Below, piece after piece: positions 32,205 through 44,519 of a stretch of 64,000 nucleotides of DNA (its first letter is position 1; each line of letters starts with the position of its first letter). Where the stretch lies: contig NW_025955116.1 in the NCBI RefSeq assembly GCF_022376445.1, positions 1-64,000 on the forward strand, read 5' to 3'. A program made the translations under genes and the position numbers. A model generated the notes under the pieces. It saw only the letters and a list, made by a program, of their open reading frames with translations. It was not told where the DNA came from and made no database searches. Origin of the DNA: Fomitopsis serialis (taxonomy: Eukaryota > Basidiomycota > Agaricomycetes > Polyporales > Fomitopsidaceae).

Positions 32205-33780
32205 CTACAACAGATGAGCTACTGACAAAGGCCGCATGCGCCAACCACCATCATATGCATCCAGTTCTGCCTCAGCATCATAGTCAACTTCCCATTCCGC
32301 CTCGAAAGAACAATCCTTCATCATACACACATACCCAGCATGGGCATCAGTGTAGAATGTCTTGAGAGTGTGAAGATGCTTGCACTCCGGGCATTGCAAG
32401 GGAGTTGGGTGACCAGCAGGTGCAAGCTTACGGTGATGCCACACGTACTCCTCACGTGCAATCCACCGCATACCAGCCTCGTTATCGCAGAGGCGGAACA
32501 GCACAATTGATCCATGCCGCCGAAGAGACCAGGACAGTTGGAGTAATTTGCGGAGGGTTTTGGAAGTGAGGCGAGCGCGTTCAATGAGAACACGGGAACC
32601 AAAAGCGATGATGAAGTCGGCAGCAAGGTGTGCATTCAGTGAACTGGCTGTGAAGCCAATGCAGAAGGGGACTCGGTGTTTCAGGAGCTCGTTGTCCAGT
32701 GTGTCGAGGGCCTTGGGACTGGTGATGATGGCGCCACAGGCTAGGATGAACATCCAATGTGAGGTTTCACCGTACTGCTTGGTGTACTCAAGATACGGAG
32801 GTGTGAGCACCCGGAAGAAGAACTATGCACTTGTCAATATAGCAGTCACTGGCTAATGAGGTTATTGACATACCTTGTCAATTGAGGATGTAGCATCCCA
32901 TGCATGATAGAGGTCACCACGGAGGATGTTGCTATGCGTGTAGACAAATGTCACAACACGTCGACATTCCACACTAGGTGTGAATGGATGCATCAGTACT
33001 GTGTTGTTTACCTAGACTAAGTAGTTTGACATACTCAATAAGCTTGTCAATAACAGCCCGAACACGTTGTGCATGGCGGTCAGCATCTTGGAGGTCTTGC
33101 AGATCAAATGGTATGTCATAGTAGTGGAGCGTGTTGGTTTGCCAGAACCAGCTCTCAAGGTGCGCCTTGAGGAGCTCCGGAATACTGCCCTTTCGCTCCA
33201 GAGACTTGAGGCGGAACACAACAATAGCTAGATGCCTTGTGTTAACATGCGCATGCTGCGGGCCAACCAGACCACCAGAGATGATGGTCGGCTCGTCCAT
33301 GACACGTTCACCATTGAGCTGGAAGGCCTGTGCAAATGTTATAAATGATATTCACTGATCATAGTACTAGTAAAACGTACATAGTATTTGTCTTTATCCT
33401 TCCAGTCCTTGTAGTAACACGTAGGGCATTTGAAATCCCACTTCTGTGGCACTTTGGTGATGTCGATCTTGTTCAAGCATTCAGAGCACATGGCACGCAA
33501 ACACCAGTCACAGATGAGCATGTCACCACCATTGTGGCACATGTAACAGTACTGTGATAGATGTTAACCACAAAATTAAATAGCATATAAGAAACATTAC
33601 GATTTCGTGCCACGCCTCTCCACCATCGTCTGCTTCAATGCTCTGAGGAGCTGGCGGAGCGTCATCCATATTGACATCGCTGATCTCTGCAGGTACAGCA
33701 TGGCCATCATCAAGGTCGTTGTGTCTTGCACTTGTCAATAAGCCAACAGCCTTCTTTGCAGTAGCCTTTGTACGTGCCAT
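32205..33780 (-). CDS. PHD/RING-like zinc-finger protein, five exons
   Basis: ATG at 33778-33780 (MARTKATAKKAVGLLTSARH). Exon 2 encodes a treble-clef-like zinc finger: CYMCHNGGDMLICDWC, then CSEC, and FKCPTC (four CxxC pairs, C8 type), as in PHD fingers that read histone tails. Exon 3 has a helical region (HLAIVVFRLKSLERKG, YYDIPFDLQDLQDADRHAQ), exon 4 VECRRVVTFVYTHSNILRGD. Exon 5 carries TKQYGETSHWMFILACGAI, HLAADFIIAFGSRVLIERAR, WHHRKLAPAGHPTPLQCPEC and a last zinc-binding pair before the stop at 32205. Total about 460-480 residues. This architecture (N-terminal PHD-like finger, C-terminal CxxC pair) occurs in expanded uncharacterised basidiomycete families. A chromatin-reading role is inferred only from the finger. 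Confidence 0.6.
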
Positions 33781-34559
33781 TGCTTGGGCAAGGCGTGAGA
33801 ACAGCAAAATCAATATCAAATCAACCCACTCACTGATATGGGGTTGACAATGGCGAGGGCAAGCGCATCTGATCTGTCTGCAAAGTCAGGCTCAATATAT
33901 GTCATTCCATCAGCTTGGCGGTTTCACATTCATATATCTGATTGTGATGCCAAGTGAACCACTACACAGCTTGATCTTCATCGCCATGTGGTGCAGTGCT
34001 GATAGTTGATAAGCATTATTCACACAGTCATGTGACTAAAGGGGATCGCAAACAGGTCATTACATAATTCATTACATCACAGCACTTGTGTTCAAGTCAA
34101 ATAAAGTAAAGAATGAGAAAAGGCGAAGTCATCCAAGGCTACACAAAGACTGGCCACGTCTTTGTGCAGCCCTGAATGATAAGGAATGGGGGTGAAAGGA
34201 AACCAGCAGAGCCGTGCCTGTTACACAGTGTTATATTTTCACAGCCATGAGATAATGGGAAATAAGTACCAATGGTCGTCAACACACATCCTGCTCAATG
34301 CAATGCATGAGCACAAGCAGATATCGCTACACGAAGGCAATCAGTGATGACCATGACATACTCCATGGAAGAAACATACCAGAATCATCAGTAAGCGGTG
34401 ACGGTACAACCACACACACCAACAGTAGTACAAAGCCTGAAAATACATCAGTGCAGTGATCGGAACAAGCATCATCACGTACCAGACAATGTAACCCGTG
34501 GGCCGACAACAAAGGAAGGCACAACACCAACCAACTATTGACACGACAACCATCCATAT
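33781..34559. other. Intergenic, no gene seen
   Basis: AT-rich non-coding sequence downstream of nothing recognisable. The CACGTCTTTGTG block near 34153-34168 forms a small imperfect inverted repeat with the preceding ACACAAAGAC. No gene can be supported. Confidence 0.35.
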
Positions 34560-34830
34560 ATCCAACACAACGTACTCTGCCAGTAACAATTGCCCCCAGA
34601 ACCCATTGGCAAGCGGAGGTGCAGCACCAACCAATGTGTTGGTACCGCAACCACCAAGACGTCCAATACAACGTACTCTCGCCAGTAACAAATGCCCCCA
34701 GAACCCACAGACAAGCAGAGGCGCAACACCAACCAATATGTCAGTACTGCAACCCCCAATACACCCAATGTGATGTACTCTCGCCAACAAAAAGTGCCCC
34801 CAGAACCGCATAAGCCCCCAGAACCCAATA
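34560..34830. repeat. 101-102 bp tandem repeat, nearly three units
   Basis: CGTACTCT recurs at 34571, 34672 and (as TGTACTCT) 34774, each followed by GCCAGTAACAA.TGCCCCCAGAACC and an AACACCAACCAAT stretch. The short opposing frames here are products of the repetition and not genes. Confidence 0.8.
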
Positions 34831-35399
34831 TCTCAGACATGATCATACAGAGACCGTATACTAGAGCAAAGTAATTCAGCAAGATGAACGGATGCATGAC
34901 AACTCACAATTGCCGCAAGACAAAGCCAGGCAACCTGCATGCCCATGGCAACATGCAGGAAGTCTCGCTGAGCCTACGGACAACATATCATGCTGGATAC
35001 AGCGGGTACGGAAGGGAGCATCAGTGACATGGCGGTGAGGAAACAAGAGGGACATCAACCTGTGAGCTCCGTATATGTGAGCGGTGACATTGGTCTTGGC
35101 ATCAGAGCATATATCAGTTGCTGATCAGGCGCAGCAAACACACACGCTGACATCAGATCTGATTGATTAGACGTGCAACATGAGATAACACAATATTGGA
35201 ATTTTCAATATATAGAACTCACTCATCTCATTATTATGTGAATACAGGTGGGCCCATTCAGAGATTCAGTCATTCGATGAGATGCAATGAAATATACGTA
35301 CCCACAGTATCACAGGACCAGTGACTTGGCATGCCCAGCCAATGCTCCCAGAAAATCACAAGACCGGCTATGAGCCTCACAACATAACCGGATACTCGC
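34831..35399. other. Spacer between the two tandem arrays
   Basis: No gene or RNA recognised. The sequence is AT-rich until about 35320, then passes into the GC-rich 159-bp array. Confidence 0.4.
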
Positions 35400-38045
35400 C
35401 AAGGCCTACCTGTACCAGGACGGTGGGCCGGTGATGGTGGGTAACCGGAGCGGCACTGCCACGAAGCCCATGCGCACTGTGGCAACACAAACAGAATTGT
35501 CCAGCACCCCAAAACAGTAACGCTTGACTCGCCCAGGCAGGGCGAGTCGAACGCCACCGCTACCGGGTGGTAGCGGTGTGGGAGGGAGCCGGGAGTCCAG
35601 GACAGCAGGTCGGGAGGCGCCTGCAGCAGTGGGGCCGCATAGACGGTCGCTGAGCACCCGAAAACGGTCACGCATGACTCGCCCAGCCTGATCTAGTCGT
35701 ACGGGACCGCTACCGGGTGGTAGCGGTGCAGGAGGGACACTGGAGGCAGGGGTTGGTGGCGACCAGGTCGGGAAGCACCGGCGGGCGGTGCTGACGCGTA
35801 CACCGCCGCCCAGCACCCGGAAACGGTTGTGAACGACTCGCCCACGCTGGGCGAGTCGAACGCCACCACTACCGGGTGGTAGCGGCGCGGGAGGGAGGCG
35901 GGAGGCGGGGGTCCAGGGCGAGCAGGGCGGGAGGCGCCGGCGGGCAATGGTGACGCGTACACCGCCGCCCAGCACCCGAAAACGGTGACGCCCGACTCGC
36001 TCAGGCTGGGCGACTCGAACGCCACCGCTACCGGGTGGTAGCGGCGCGGGAGGGAGGCTGGAGGCGGGGGTCCAGGGCGAGCAGGGCGGGAGGCGCCGGC
36101 GGGCAATGGTGACGCGTACACCGCCGCCCAGCACCCGAAAACGGTGACGCCCGACTCGCCCAGGCTGGGCGAGTCGAACGCCACCGCTACCGGGTGGTAG
36201 CGGCGCGGGAGGGAGGCTGGAGGCGGGGTCCAGGGCGAGCAGGGCGGGAGGCGCCGGCGGGCAATGGTGACGCGTACACCGCCGCCCAGCACCCGAAAAC
36301 GGTGACGCCCGACTCGCCCAGGCTGGGCGAGTCGAACGCCACCGCTACCGGGTGGTAGCGGCGCGGGAGGGAGGCTGGAGGCGGGGGTCCAGGGCGAGCA
36401 GGGCGGGAGGCGCCGGCTGGTGGTGGCGACGCGTACACCGCCGCCCAGCACCCGAAAACGGTGACGCCCGACTCGCCCAGGCTGGGCGAGTCGAACGCCA
36501 CCGCTACCGGGTGGTAGCGGCGCGGGAGGGAGGCTGGAGGCGGGGGTCCAGGGCGAGCAGGGCGGGAGGCGCCGGCGGGCAATGGTGACGCGTACACCGC
36601 CGCCCAGCACCCGAAAACGGTGACGCCCGACTCGCCCAGGCTGGGCGAGTCGAACGCCACCGCTACCGGGTGGTAGCGGCGCGGGAGGGAGGCTGGAGGC
36701 GGGGTCCAGGGCGAGCAGGGCGGGAGGCGCCGGCTGGTGGTGGTGACGCGTACACCGCCGCCCAGCACCCGAAAACGGTGACGCCCGACTCGCCCAGGCT
36801 GGGCGAGTCGAACGCCACCGCTACCGGGTGGTAGCGGCGCGGGAGGGAGGCTGGAGGCGGGGGTCCAGGGCGAGCAGGGCGGGAGGCGCCGGCTGGTGGT
36901 GGTGACGCGTACACCGCCGCCCAGCACCCGAAAACGGTGACGCCCGACTCGCCCAGGCTGGGCGAGTCGAACGCCACCGCTACCGGGTGGTAGCGGCGCG
37001 GGAGGGAGGCTGGAGGCGGGGGTCCAGGGCGAGCAGGGCGGGAGGCGCCGGCTGGTGGTGGTGACGCGTACACCGCCGCCCAGCACCCGAAAACGGTGAC
37101 GCCCGACTCGCCCAGGCTGGGCGAGTCGAACGCCACCGCTACCGGGTGGTAGCGGCGCGGGAGGGAGGCTGGAGGCGGGGGTCCAGGGCGAGCAGGGCGG
37201 GAGGCGCCGGCTGGTGGTGGTGACGCGTACACCGCCGCCCAGCACCCGAAAACGGTGACGCCCGACTCGCCCAGGCTGGGCGAGTCGAACGCCACCGCTA
37301 CCGGGTGGTAGCGGCGCGGGAGGGAGGCGGGGAGGTGGAGTCCACGGCGGGCAGGTCGACGGGTACGGGCGGGCTGTGGCGAGGCGTGCACGGCCGTCAT
37401 GCACCTGGAGACGGTGACGCACGACTCGCCCAGCCTGGGCGAGTCGTACGAGACCGCCACCGGGTGGTAGCGGCACACGAGGGAGGCGGGAGGCGGGGGT
37501 CCGTGGGCACCAGGTCGGGAGGTGCAGTCGGGCGGTGGGGACACGTAGCCGGTTGCCCAGCACCCGAAAACGGTCACGCACGACTCGCCCAGCCTGGGCG
37601 AGTCGAACGCGACCGCTACCGGGTGGTAGCGGCGCGGGAGGGAGGCGGGCAGGTCGGGTCCACGGCGGGCAGGTCGGCTGGCGCCGGCGGGCTGTGGCGA
37701 GGCGTGCACCGCCGTCGTGCACCTGGAGACGGTGACGCCCGACTCGCCCAGGCTGGGCGAGTCGAACGCTACCGCTACCGGGTGGTAGCGGCGCGGGAGG
37801 GAGGCGGGAGGTGGGGTCCACGGCGGGCAGGTCGACAGGCGCCGGCGGGCTGTGGGGACACGTAGACGGTCGCCAAGCACCCGGAAACGGTGGCACTCGA
37901 CTCGCCCAGGCTGGGCGAGTCGAACGCCGCAGCTACCGAGTGGTAGCGGCGCAGTAGAGAGGCGGGAGGCGGGGGTCCGGGGCGAGCAGGTCGGGGAACG
38001 CTGTCGGGCGGTGGGGACACGTACACCGGAGTGCAGCGTCGGGAT
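35400..38045. repeat. 159-bp satellite-like array, about 16 units, two hairpins per unit
   Basis: The string ACGGTGACGC, used as a phase marker, recurs at 35823 (variant), 35982, 36141, 36299, 36458, 36617, 36775, 36934, 37093, 37252, 37411, 37570, 37729 and 37887, a period of 158-159 bp. Central units (36140-37260) are nearly identical, while outer units diverge at both ends. Each unit contains two perfect inverted repeats: GACTCGCCCAG-G-CTGGGCGAGTC (11-bp arms, 1-nt centre) and CCGCTACC-GGGT-GGTAGCGG (8-bp arms, 4-nt loop). The period is 3 x 53, so repeated frames of hundreds of codons stay open in several frames on minus; I treat these Arg/Pro-rich frames as artefacts. The homogenised centre suggests recent unequal exchange or amplification. 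Confidence 0.93.
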
Positions 38046-38320
38046 TGGCAGACACACCTTATTCGGAGTCTTCCCTCACCCCTTGCGCTGCGCTCCGCTC
38101 ACCCCTTCGTGGTCCATCTCTGCTCTCGACGTACGAGACGTACGGAGTGCGTTGTCGATCTGCTAATGAGGTGAGTTAGTCGTCGTCAGTTCCCTGACTT
38201 CGTTGACGGGTGGCGTGCGGTCCACGGGGCTAGACAACCGGTCCACGAGGTGAGACGATAAGGGGTGGCGCGGCAGGAGATGGTGGTCGGAGAGAGAAGG
38301 TGCAAGCGCGCACGATCAAT

Positions 38321-38389
38321 CGATGACGTGCGGTCGCAGCACTCGCAGCGGTACTGTACCGCTGCGAGTGCTGCGACCGCACGTCATCG
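38321..38389. repeat. Perfect 34-bp palindrome with 1-nt centre
   Basis: The left arm 38321-38354 (starting CGATGACGTGCGGTCGCAGC) is exactly reverse-complementary to 38356-38389, with a single T at 38355 between them. Both arms are GC-rich. It lies about 280 bp beyond the end of the 159-bp array, at the border between GC-rich and AT-rich sequence. Confidence 0.97.
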
Positions 38390-39390
38390 GTCACATGCTC
38401 GCACAGCCCGTAGACAGCGCTCGCACAGCCTGCGAAAGATGGGTACTCGGGTCTGCTCGAATCCCCTCTCTCTCTTCTTCCCCTCACTCTCTCCCCCCTT
38501 CCGAGTTTGCATTCTAGTGTGTAGCCCAAGCAAGACTGCTAATGTAAGTGATCTGGAGTCTCTGGAAGTGTTCTAGATTAGTTCTAATGTGTTCATGGTA
38601 TCTACAGCCTCTGTATACCTCAAGGTGAGTATAGTACCTGTTGCTGCTGAATAACTATCATACTAACTTGAGATCCTGCAGCATCCAAGGACAAGAACTG
38701 TGGCCATATAGTAGCAGAGGTACTGTACTCTGTGCATAGTGAGTAATCTTGTGATCATTGCAATCAGCTTGGCAATGCTGTTCTCATAACAGTATTACTG
38801 AATATCATTCTCAGTAACAACAATCCCAATTGACAGCCATTGTAGGCTGTTACTGTCCTTAGTACTCAAACAAGGTGAGCTCATTGTTTCTTTTGATATG
38901 ATTGGTGACTCATTGATATGTATAGTCATTCTACAGCTCAAGCCATACAATGTGAGTCTATGAATGAGTACTGCATGTATATACTGATCTGATGGAATGC
39001 TCAGTCAAGCACATAGTACACAGTGAGTAATTCTGTCAAATTGACATGAGTTATTGATGCTTATACATATGTAGAGAGGTATATGATCTCAGCATAATTA
39101 TCCTCAGTGATTAATGCTGAGTCTACTACAGTGTATTGGATTGCATAGTGTGCAGTGAGGAATCTGTTCTAAATTATATGACATTGAGTACTGCTGATTT
39201 AAATATTTCTACAGAGGTAAAGGCCATTAAGATTATCCAAAAGGTGGTGATACTGAGTAACTGTCCATAGAGTTTCAGATCACACAGTGAGTAATGCTCA
39301 ATTACAGCATGTTCATTACTGACACTCACAATATGAACAGACAGGTAGGGAGCCTGATGGGGATAATCCTCATAGTTCAGTCTACTGACC
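38390..39390 (+). promoter_or_regulatory. Presumed 5' region of the TET/JBP-type gene
   Basis: No long frame is present. From 38610 on, many GTGAGT/GTAAG donors alternate with AG acceptors at intron-like spacing (for example CAAGGTGAGTATAG, CACAGTGAGTAATG), so short leader exons are plausible. A pyrimidine-rich stretch at 38455-38505 could be promoter sequence. The exact transcription start cannot be placed. Confidence 0.3.
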
Positions 39391-42300
39391 ATGGCCATGA
39401 GCAGTAACATGAGTGAACCACAAGCCCCCTTACATTCAACTGAAGGGAGGCCCTTGGATATGGACTCAGAAGCCTCAGTTCTGCATGAGAGGCCAAACCC
39501 CACTGGGGAGCAGTTTTTAAGTGAAAACTGCCTAAGAGATGAGGAATACCTTGATGTATTCAAAGACCTTGAATCTCTTGAACTGCCCCAGAGGCCTAAA
39601 CACTTGCCTCCCTTGTTCCTATACAAGGGCAATGATATGCATCCTTTGAGACAACATAGGATGAATGGACACATAGGCAATACCTATGTGTATGTAATGG
39701 ATACAAGCCAATCTGGGCTGGAAAATGCCATGACTTGTGGAGAGAAAGACAAGGTCCCTCATATGCCCAAGGCAGAAATTGAGAAGCTAGGTAAGATGGT
39801 TTATTCAATCAATCTGACTTGATGACTGACAAAAAAATAGGATTGGTGGAAATGAAGCCAGGAGACTGGATCATGGCTAGATCCCTATGTAATGGAGGAG
39901 ATCCATTGAAGGATGTAGTTCAAGGCTTTGTTCCTGGAAGGTAAGCTTGAAGAATTGTTATTATCATGCTCTGCTAATATTTTATTCAGTGATCTCATGA
40001 ACAGTGATAAATGGGCTGCATGGCTTGACTGCTGTAAGACAATGCTAGGGCCTAAGGAAAACAGGTCACCTGAGGCTGGGAGCACTCCTTTTGAGCAGTA
40101 CAGTGATGGCACCAGAATTAAACCAGTTAAAGATGGAACTAGGTGTTACCAGACTGGTTTCACCTATGAGAAGCCCACACTGAATTGTGCTCCCAATGCC
40201 AATTCTAAATTAGGCTCAAATGGCAAAGTTGATGAATTAACTCATATGAGATCAGTGTTGAACAATGTAAGTGTTGTCATAAAATGTGATATGCATATGT
40301 ACTGAACTTGTTGCTTCACAGCTTGGAATTGACATAGCCCTTGATGGGTTTGCTGAGTGCCCACCATACATGAGGGATACATATCATGAGTTGGCAGAGG
40401 CAGTCAACATGCCTAGATTAGCCCACCCAGGCAATTGTGTGTGGCCAAGCTCCCAGGTCAACATGGCTGTACCACAGCGTTTTGAGTCTAGTAAGTTAAA
40501 TTCAGTAATCATTGGAGATATGAACTGATTAGTTATCAATCATTAGAAAATGGCCTCACTGAGATGGGATTTTTTGGTGGAGACCATACAGATGATATGG
40601 ATCTTGCTGCAGGTCTCTCAGCCATGGTGGTAGGCAGTCATCTGCCTGAGAATTATGAGGCTGGCAGATTCCACCTCTTGTCCCTAGGAGTCTATGTGGA
40701 TTTAGCAAACATCCATGTAGTTTTCTTTAGTGGGCGCTTGCGCCACTCTGGGACACCACCACTAGCACCATCTGGTGTTGAGGACATTGAGACATGGGCG
40801 TACCGCTTTGTCTTGATTCTGTACCCTGCATCAAGAATTATGCTGGGTACCAACAAGACTGTACTGGCTGCTTCCAGTACAAAAGAGCCAGTCACTGTAC
40901 CCCCTGAGATGTTTCATCCTGAGTGAGTTTTATATAAGTTTTATCATTTGGAAAATGTGTAAGTTGACAGATTGAAAGGCCTCCTTTCCCAGATTGCACC
41001 CATGCAACTTTGATCAGGGATGCAAGCATTATCATGCCACCTGAGGAACACTTTACATGCTCTAAGCGCATGCTAGTGACATCACTCTATCAGAGCCTAA
41101 GGCAACTGCCCTATACTGTGAATGTTGATGTCCAGCAAATCATGGACAGTATCACTGCTGAGATACCAGATATCAACAATGGCCAACCCTTCAAAGGAAG
41201 GGACTGGAAGTACTCTCCAGGCCATAGAATCACTTGGCAGCCAGAGGCTTCCAATGCTGAGAGAGCTCAAGAGCTGTTCCCAGGTAGAAAGGCAGTTTTG
41301 AGAAGTTCTACAATGAACTGCATGTGCCTCATGCACAGGCTGTACCTGAGATTGCATTGAAGGGTGTAGACTTGGATCTTCCAAGTGCACTGAGATTTCT
41401 GGGGCATGCCCAGCCTTTAGGTGAGAGAGATACACTGGACCAATACTATATTGGCTAACAAATTGATAGACAAGCCACAGAAGCTACCAAGGACTGGAGC
41501 CTCAACCAGTAAGTCATTTTTGAATCTTATGAACTCATAGTTTGATATATCATCTGCAGAGCCTAAGACTAAGAAGAACAAGGCCACACATGTGTTGCCT
41601 TTGGGAAATACTGGCTATCTGCACATGCATTCCAGGTCCCAAAATGGTTGGCAGGTGCCAGAAGGCTTGCTATCTTCTTCTGAAGATGAAGATGATGTGG
41701 ATATGGAGAATGGTGAGTGATTTTCTCTATAAAGATGCAAGACTTGTTAATTGATATTTGTTATCAAGTTGAGAATGTTCCTCAAGACCATGCTAGTAAG
41801 TGATCACAACTTTCTGTATTATGCACTGTTCTGACACATAATCCAGTGCTTGCTGAGCATGAGAATGAGCCTGAGATTGAGATTGAGATTGAGCCTGAGA
41901 TTGATCTTGAGAATAGGCCTAAGCCTAGTGTTGAGCATGAGCATGAGAATGATAGTGAGGATAACTATGAACATGAGCTGGAAGCAAGGGGCATAATGAG
42001 AGATGAAGGTGAGAAACTCTCACTGCACTTAACTCTCAACTAACATATCCATTCAGTTGATCTAGCCATTGAGGCTCTCCTTGATGAACCTGAGGCAAAT
42101 TCTGCACAGACTAGAGCCATGGAGTCCCAGCCCCAAAGTGAGTATTTCATGCATCACACATAGTATATTGTGGTACTAAATATACAACTATGATAGTGAA
42201 AGCATTGCTGAAGATCTTCAACAAGTCACAGTTGTCTCAGTCCCTGGGTGATGCCCAGTCTGCCCTTGAACTGCTGAAATTCAAACCTCAGCAGTTAAGT

Positions 42301-44340
42301 GAAATCATTCAGTCATTGGATGATTTTGAGAGTCAAGCTGAAAAACTGCCAAAGTACTCAGCTGACATTGTCAAGGCTATTGGGAGATACTGGCATGATC
42401 TGTCAGTCTTGGGCAGTGCAAGTGAGCTCCAGTCTGTCTGGCTCAACATCAGCCATCAGAGGATCATGGTGTCCAAGACATGGGTTATTCAGTTCCTGTA
42501 TCAGGATTGTAAGAGTGTGATACAGACTATCTCATCTCAACATAGACCCCATGTCTTTGTGATGCACAATGACTCTGAACAATCAGAACCCTGCAATTGT
42601 AGGCAGCTCTGGGAAGATCAACAAAGAGATGTCTTATGGCTGGTAGACCTTACCTTAGCCTTCATTGACAAGTTCAGAGACTATGCACAAGATGCAACAT
42701 GGTCTGTGTCATCTGCTCCATATATTCCAGCTCTAGATCCACCAAAGAGAGTCAACCATAAGCTGGAGTACTACAGGAACAGATTACCAGCAGATGATGC
42801 TAGATTTGATGGAGATGTGACCTGGAATATCTTGCAAATAATCTCTGCATGGCTTGGTATCACTGAGGTCAACATGAAGGACCTGATCAGACAAGCAGGT
42901 CTTGTCACTAGCCTCAGGGAGGTACTGGACATTGGTGCACTTTTACTGCCAGCTGTTTGGGAGATATATAAAGCAGTTCCTCACTGGATCACTGAGAGAT
43001 ACCAGATCACACAGCCTCATCTCATGACAAGAGATATTTTCCATGAGTTTAAGACAGCTTTGAAAACTACTCCTGCAGCCAACCTAGACACTGCAGAGAG
43101 GAAGTTACTCAAGTCCATTCAAGATGCTCATGAGAAGTTCATTAGGATGTCTAAGAGCACCAGTTCTCAAGTTGATAAGGTTGCTCAAATTCCTGAGCCT
43201 GTGCCACCCCAAGTAGATGCTGTTTCTCCTGAGAAAGCTGTCAATTTTGTCATAGCCATTCTCCAGGATGCATTGAGATCACAAGAGTCCACAGACAGTC
43301 AGAGTGAAGATAAACCATTCCAATTGATACATAATGACTCTGACAACTTCTTGGCCTTGAGGGAGCAGGGTGCATCCAGGAAGAGGTTGATGGACTCTCC
43401 TAAGAACCCATTTGATGATGAAAACATTGTCACAAATGCTGGTCTATTCAGTGCTTTCTATTTCAGATTGCGTGCATTCAGAAGTCCTGCTCTTCTGCAT
43501 ACTCCAAAGGAACATGTGCAAACCATGTTCAAAGGCCCACAGGAGTTGAGGAACTATGAGCAAGGACTTAAGGATCTCCTGAACAAGAGCCCTAATTTGT
43601 TTGGCAATCTAAGTGAGGCTGAGAAGAGAAACTTTCTCATGCACCATGCCACCTATGGACAAGTGAATAAGCTGGATGATGGCTGGGAATATGAGCTGTG
43701 GGAAGCTGTTAAGCTCACAGATTGGGAAACTCTGATGTCCAAGAAGCCAGTGGATTTCCAAGAGATCTACAAGAAATGGCTTAAGAAGTCCTGGAGATCC
43801 AGTAGTGAAAATGAGCCCAGTCAACATCTACAGAAGATGGGCAAATTGACACTATATCTCCTCTGTGCAGACCTCTCTTATACTTGTGCTGTGAAAAAGC
43901 CTAGCACTGCAGAAGTGGGAGACATGATTGCAAGGATAGACTCAGGAGCTGTAGCTGGACTGAAGACTCTGGGGCTTGTACCTACACAGGGACTCACTGC
44001 TCAGATGCTGAGAGACAAAGTCACAGAGCAGTTTAGTTGGCTCTTTGAGGAGATAACTGCCAGAGTTTCCAAAGAGGAACTTGACAAGATGCAATTTGAT
44101 GAGATTGTCTTGGAACACACTCTCTGCAAAGTTGTGAGGTTCTTGAAACAAGGGGCATATGGTGAATGGGGTATCAGCATGATTGAGAAGAAGAAGAAGA
44201 AGAAGAAGACCAAGAAGACCAAGAAGAGAGGGCTTGAAGAGGCTGAGGAGGGATCTGATGGGGAGGAGAGACCTAGCACTAAAAAGAGTAAGACTGCAAG
44301 TGACAAGAGCAAGGGTAAAGGGAAAGCAGTAGCTAGATGA
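39391..44340 (+). CDS. TET/JBP-type 2OG-Fe(II) dioxygenase, multi-exon, one apparent frame slip
   Basis: TET/JBP enzymes oxidise 5-methylcytosine or thymine in DNA using Fe(II) and 2-oxoglutarate; fungal members are linked to DNA transposons. Exons 39391-39790, 39841-39940, 39990-40266, 40322-40490, 40547-40922 and 40979 onward join in frame. The core lies in exon 5: MGFFGGDHTDDMDLAAGL (Fe ligands H 40585 and D 40591), HVVFFSGRLRHSGTPPLAP (distal H 40744), and YRFVLILYP (2OG-binding R 40804). After the core, GRKAV near 41296 must shift one frame to continue into EKFYNELHVPHAQ, suggesting one lost base in a T-run. Small Glu-rich exons (41560-42140) and a 716-codon last exon (42190-44340) follow. 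The last exon is helical, of unknown function, and ends in a Lys-rich tail (KKKKKKKTKKTKKR) likely to be a nuclear signal. Whether the last exon belongs to the same transcript is inferred from spacing and intron borders. Confidence 0.75.
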
Positions 44341-44519
44341 TTGTGTCTGTACTGTGCTGTGTCATCATGTAACAACATCCCAATTGGCAATGTAATTCAC
44401 AGCTGTTATTGATGCTATATCAGTATGCCATGAAGAGCATGGCAACATCATGTAATTGTACTCAACAAGATCTGTTATATATTATCCAAATTTCATTCCT
44501 CTGGTGGAAATAGGTCTGT
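44341..44519. other. 3' flank of the dioxygenase gene
   Basis: Non-coding AT-rich sequence, presumably 3' UTR and terminator of the preceding gene. No precise signal can be assigned. Confidence 0.35.

Noticed and set aside
34560..38045. CRISPR-like regular repeats
   Set aside because: Repeats are contiguous without unique spacers, units are 101 or 159 bp, and the sequence is eukaryotic.
35406..38057. Very long minus-strand open frames (up to 569 codons) with Arg/Pro-rich repeats
   Set aside because: They follow from a repeat period divisible by three, which keeps frames open; overlapping frames are open simultaneously and none starts or ends outside the array in a gene-like way.
44001..44390. 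Minus-strand frame that might be the missing C-terminus of dioxygenase 2
   Set aside because: It is the antisense of the Lys-rich exon end and contains no distal-histidine signature.
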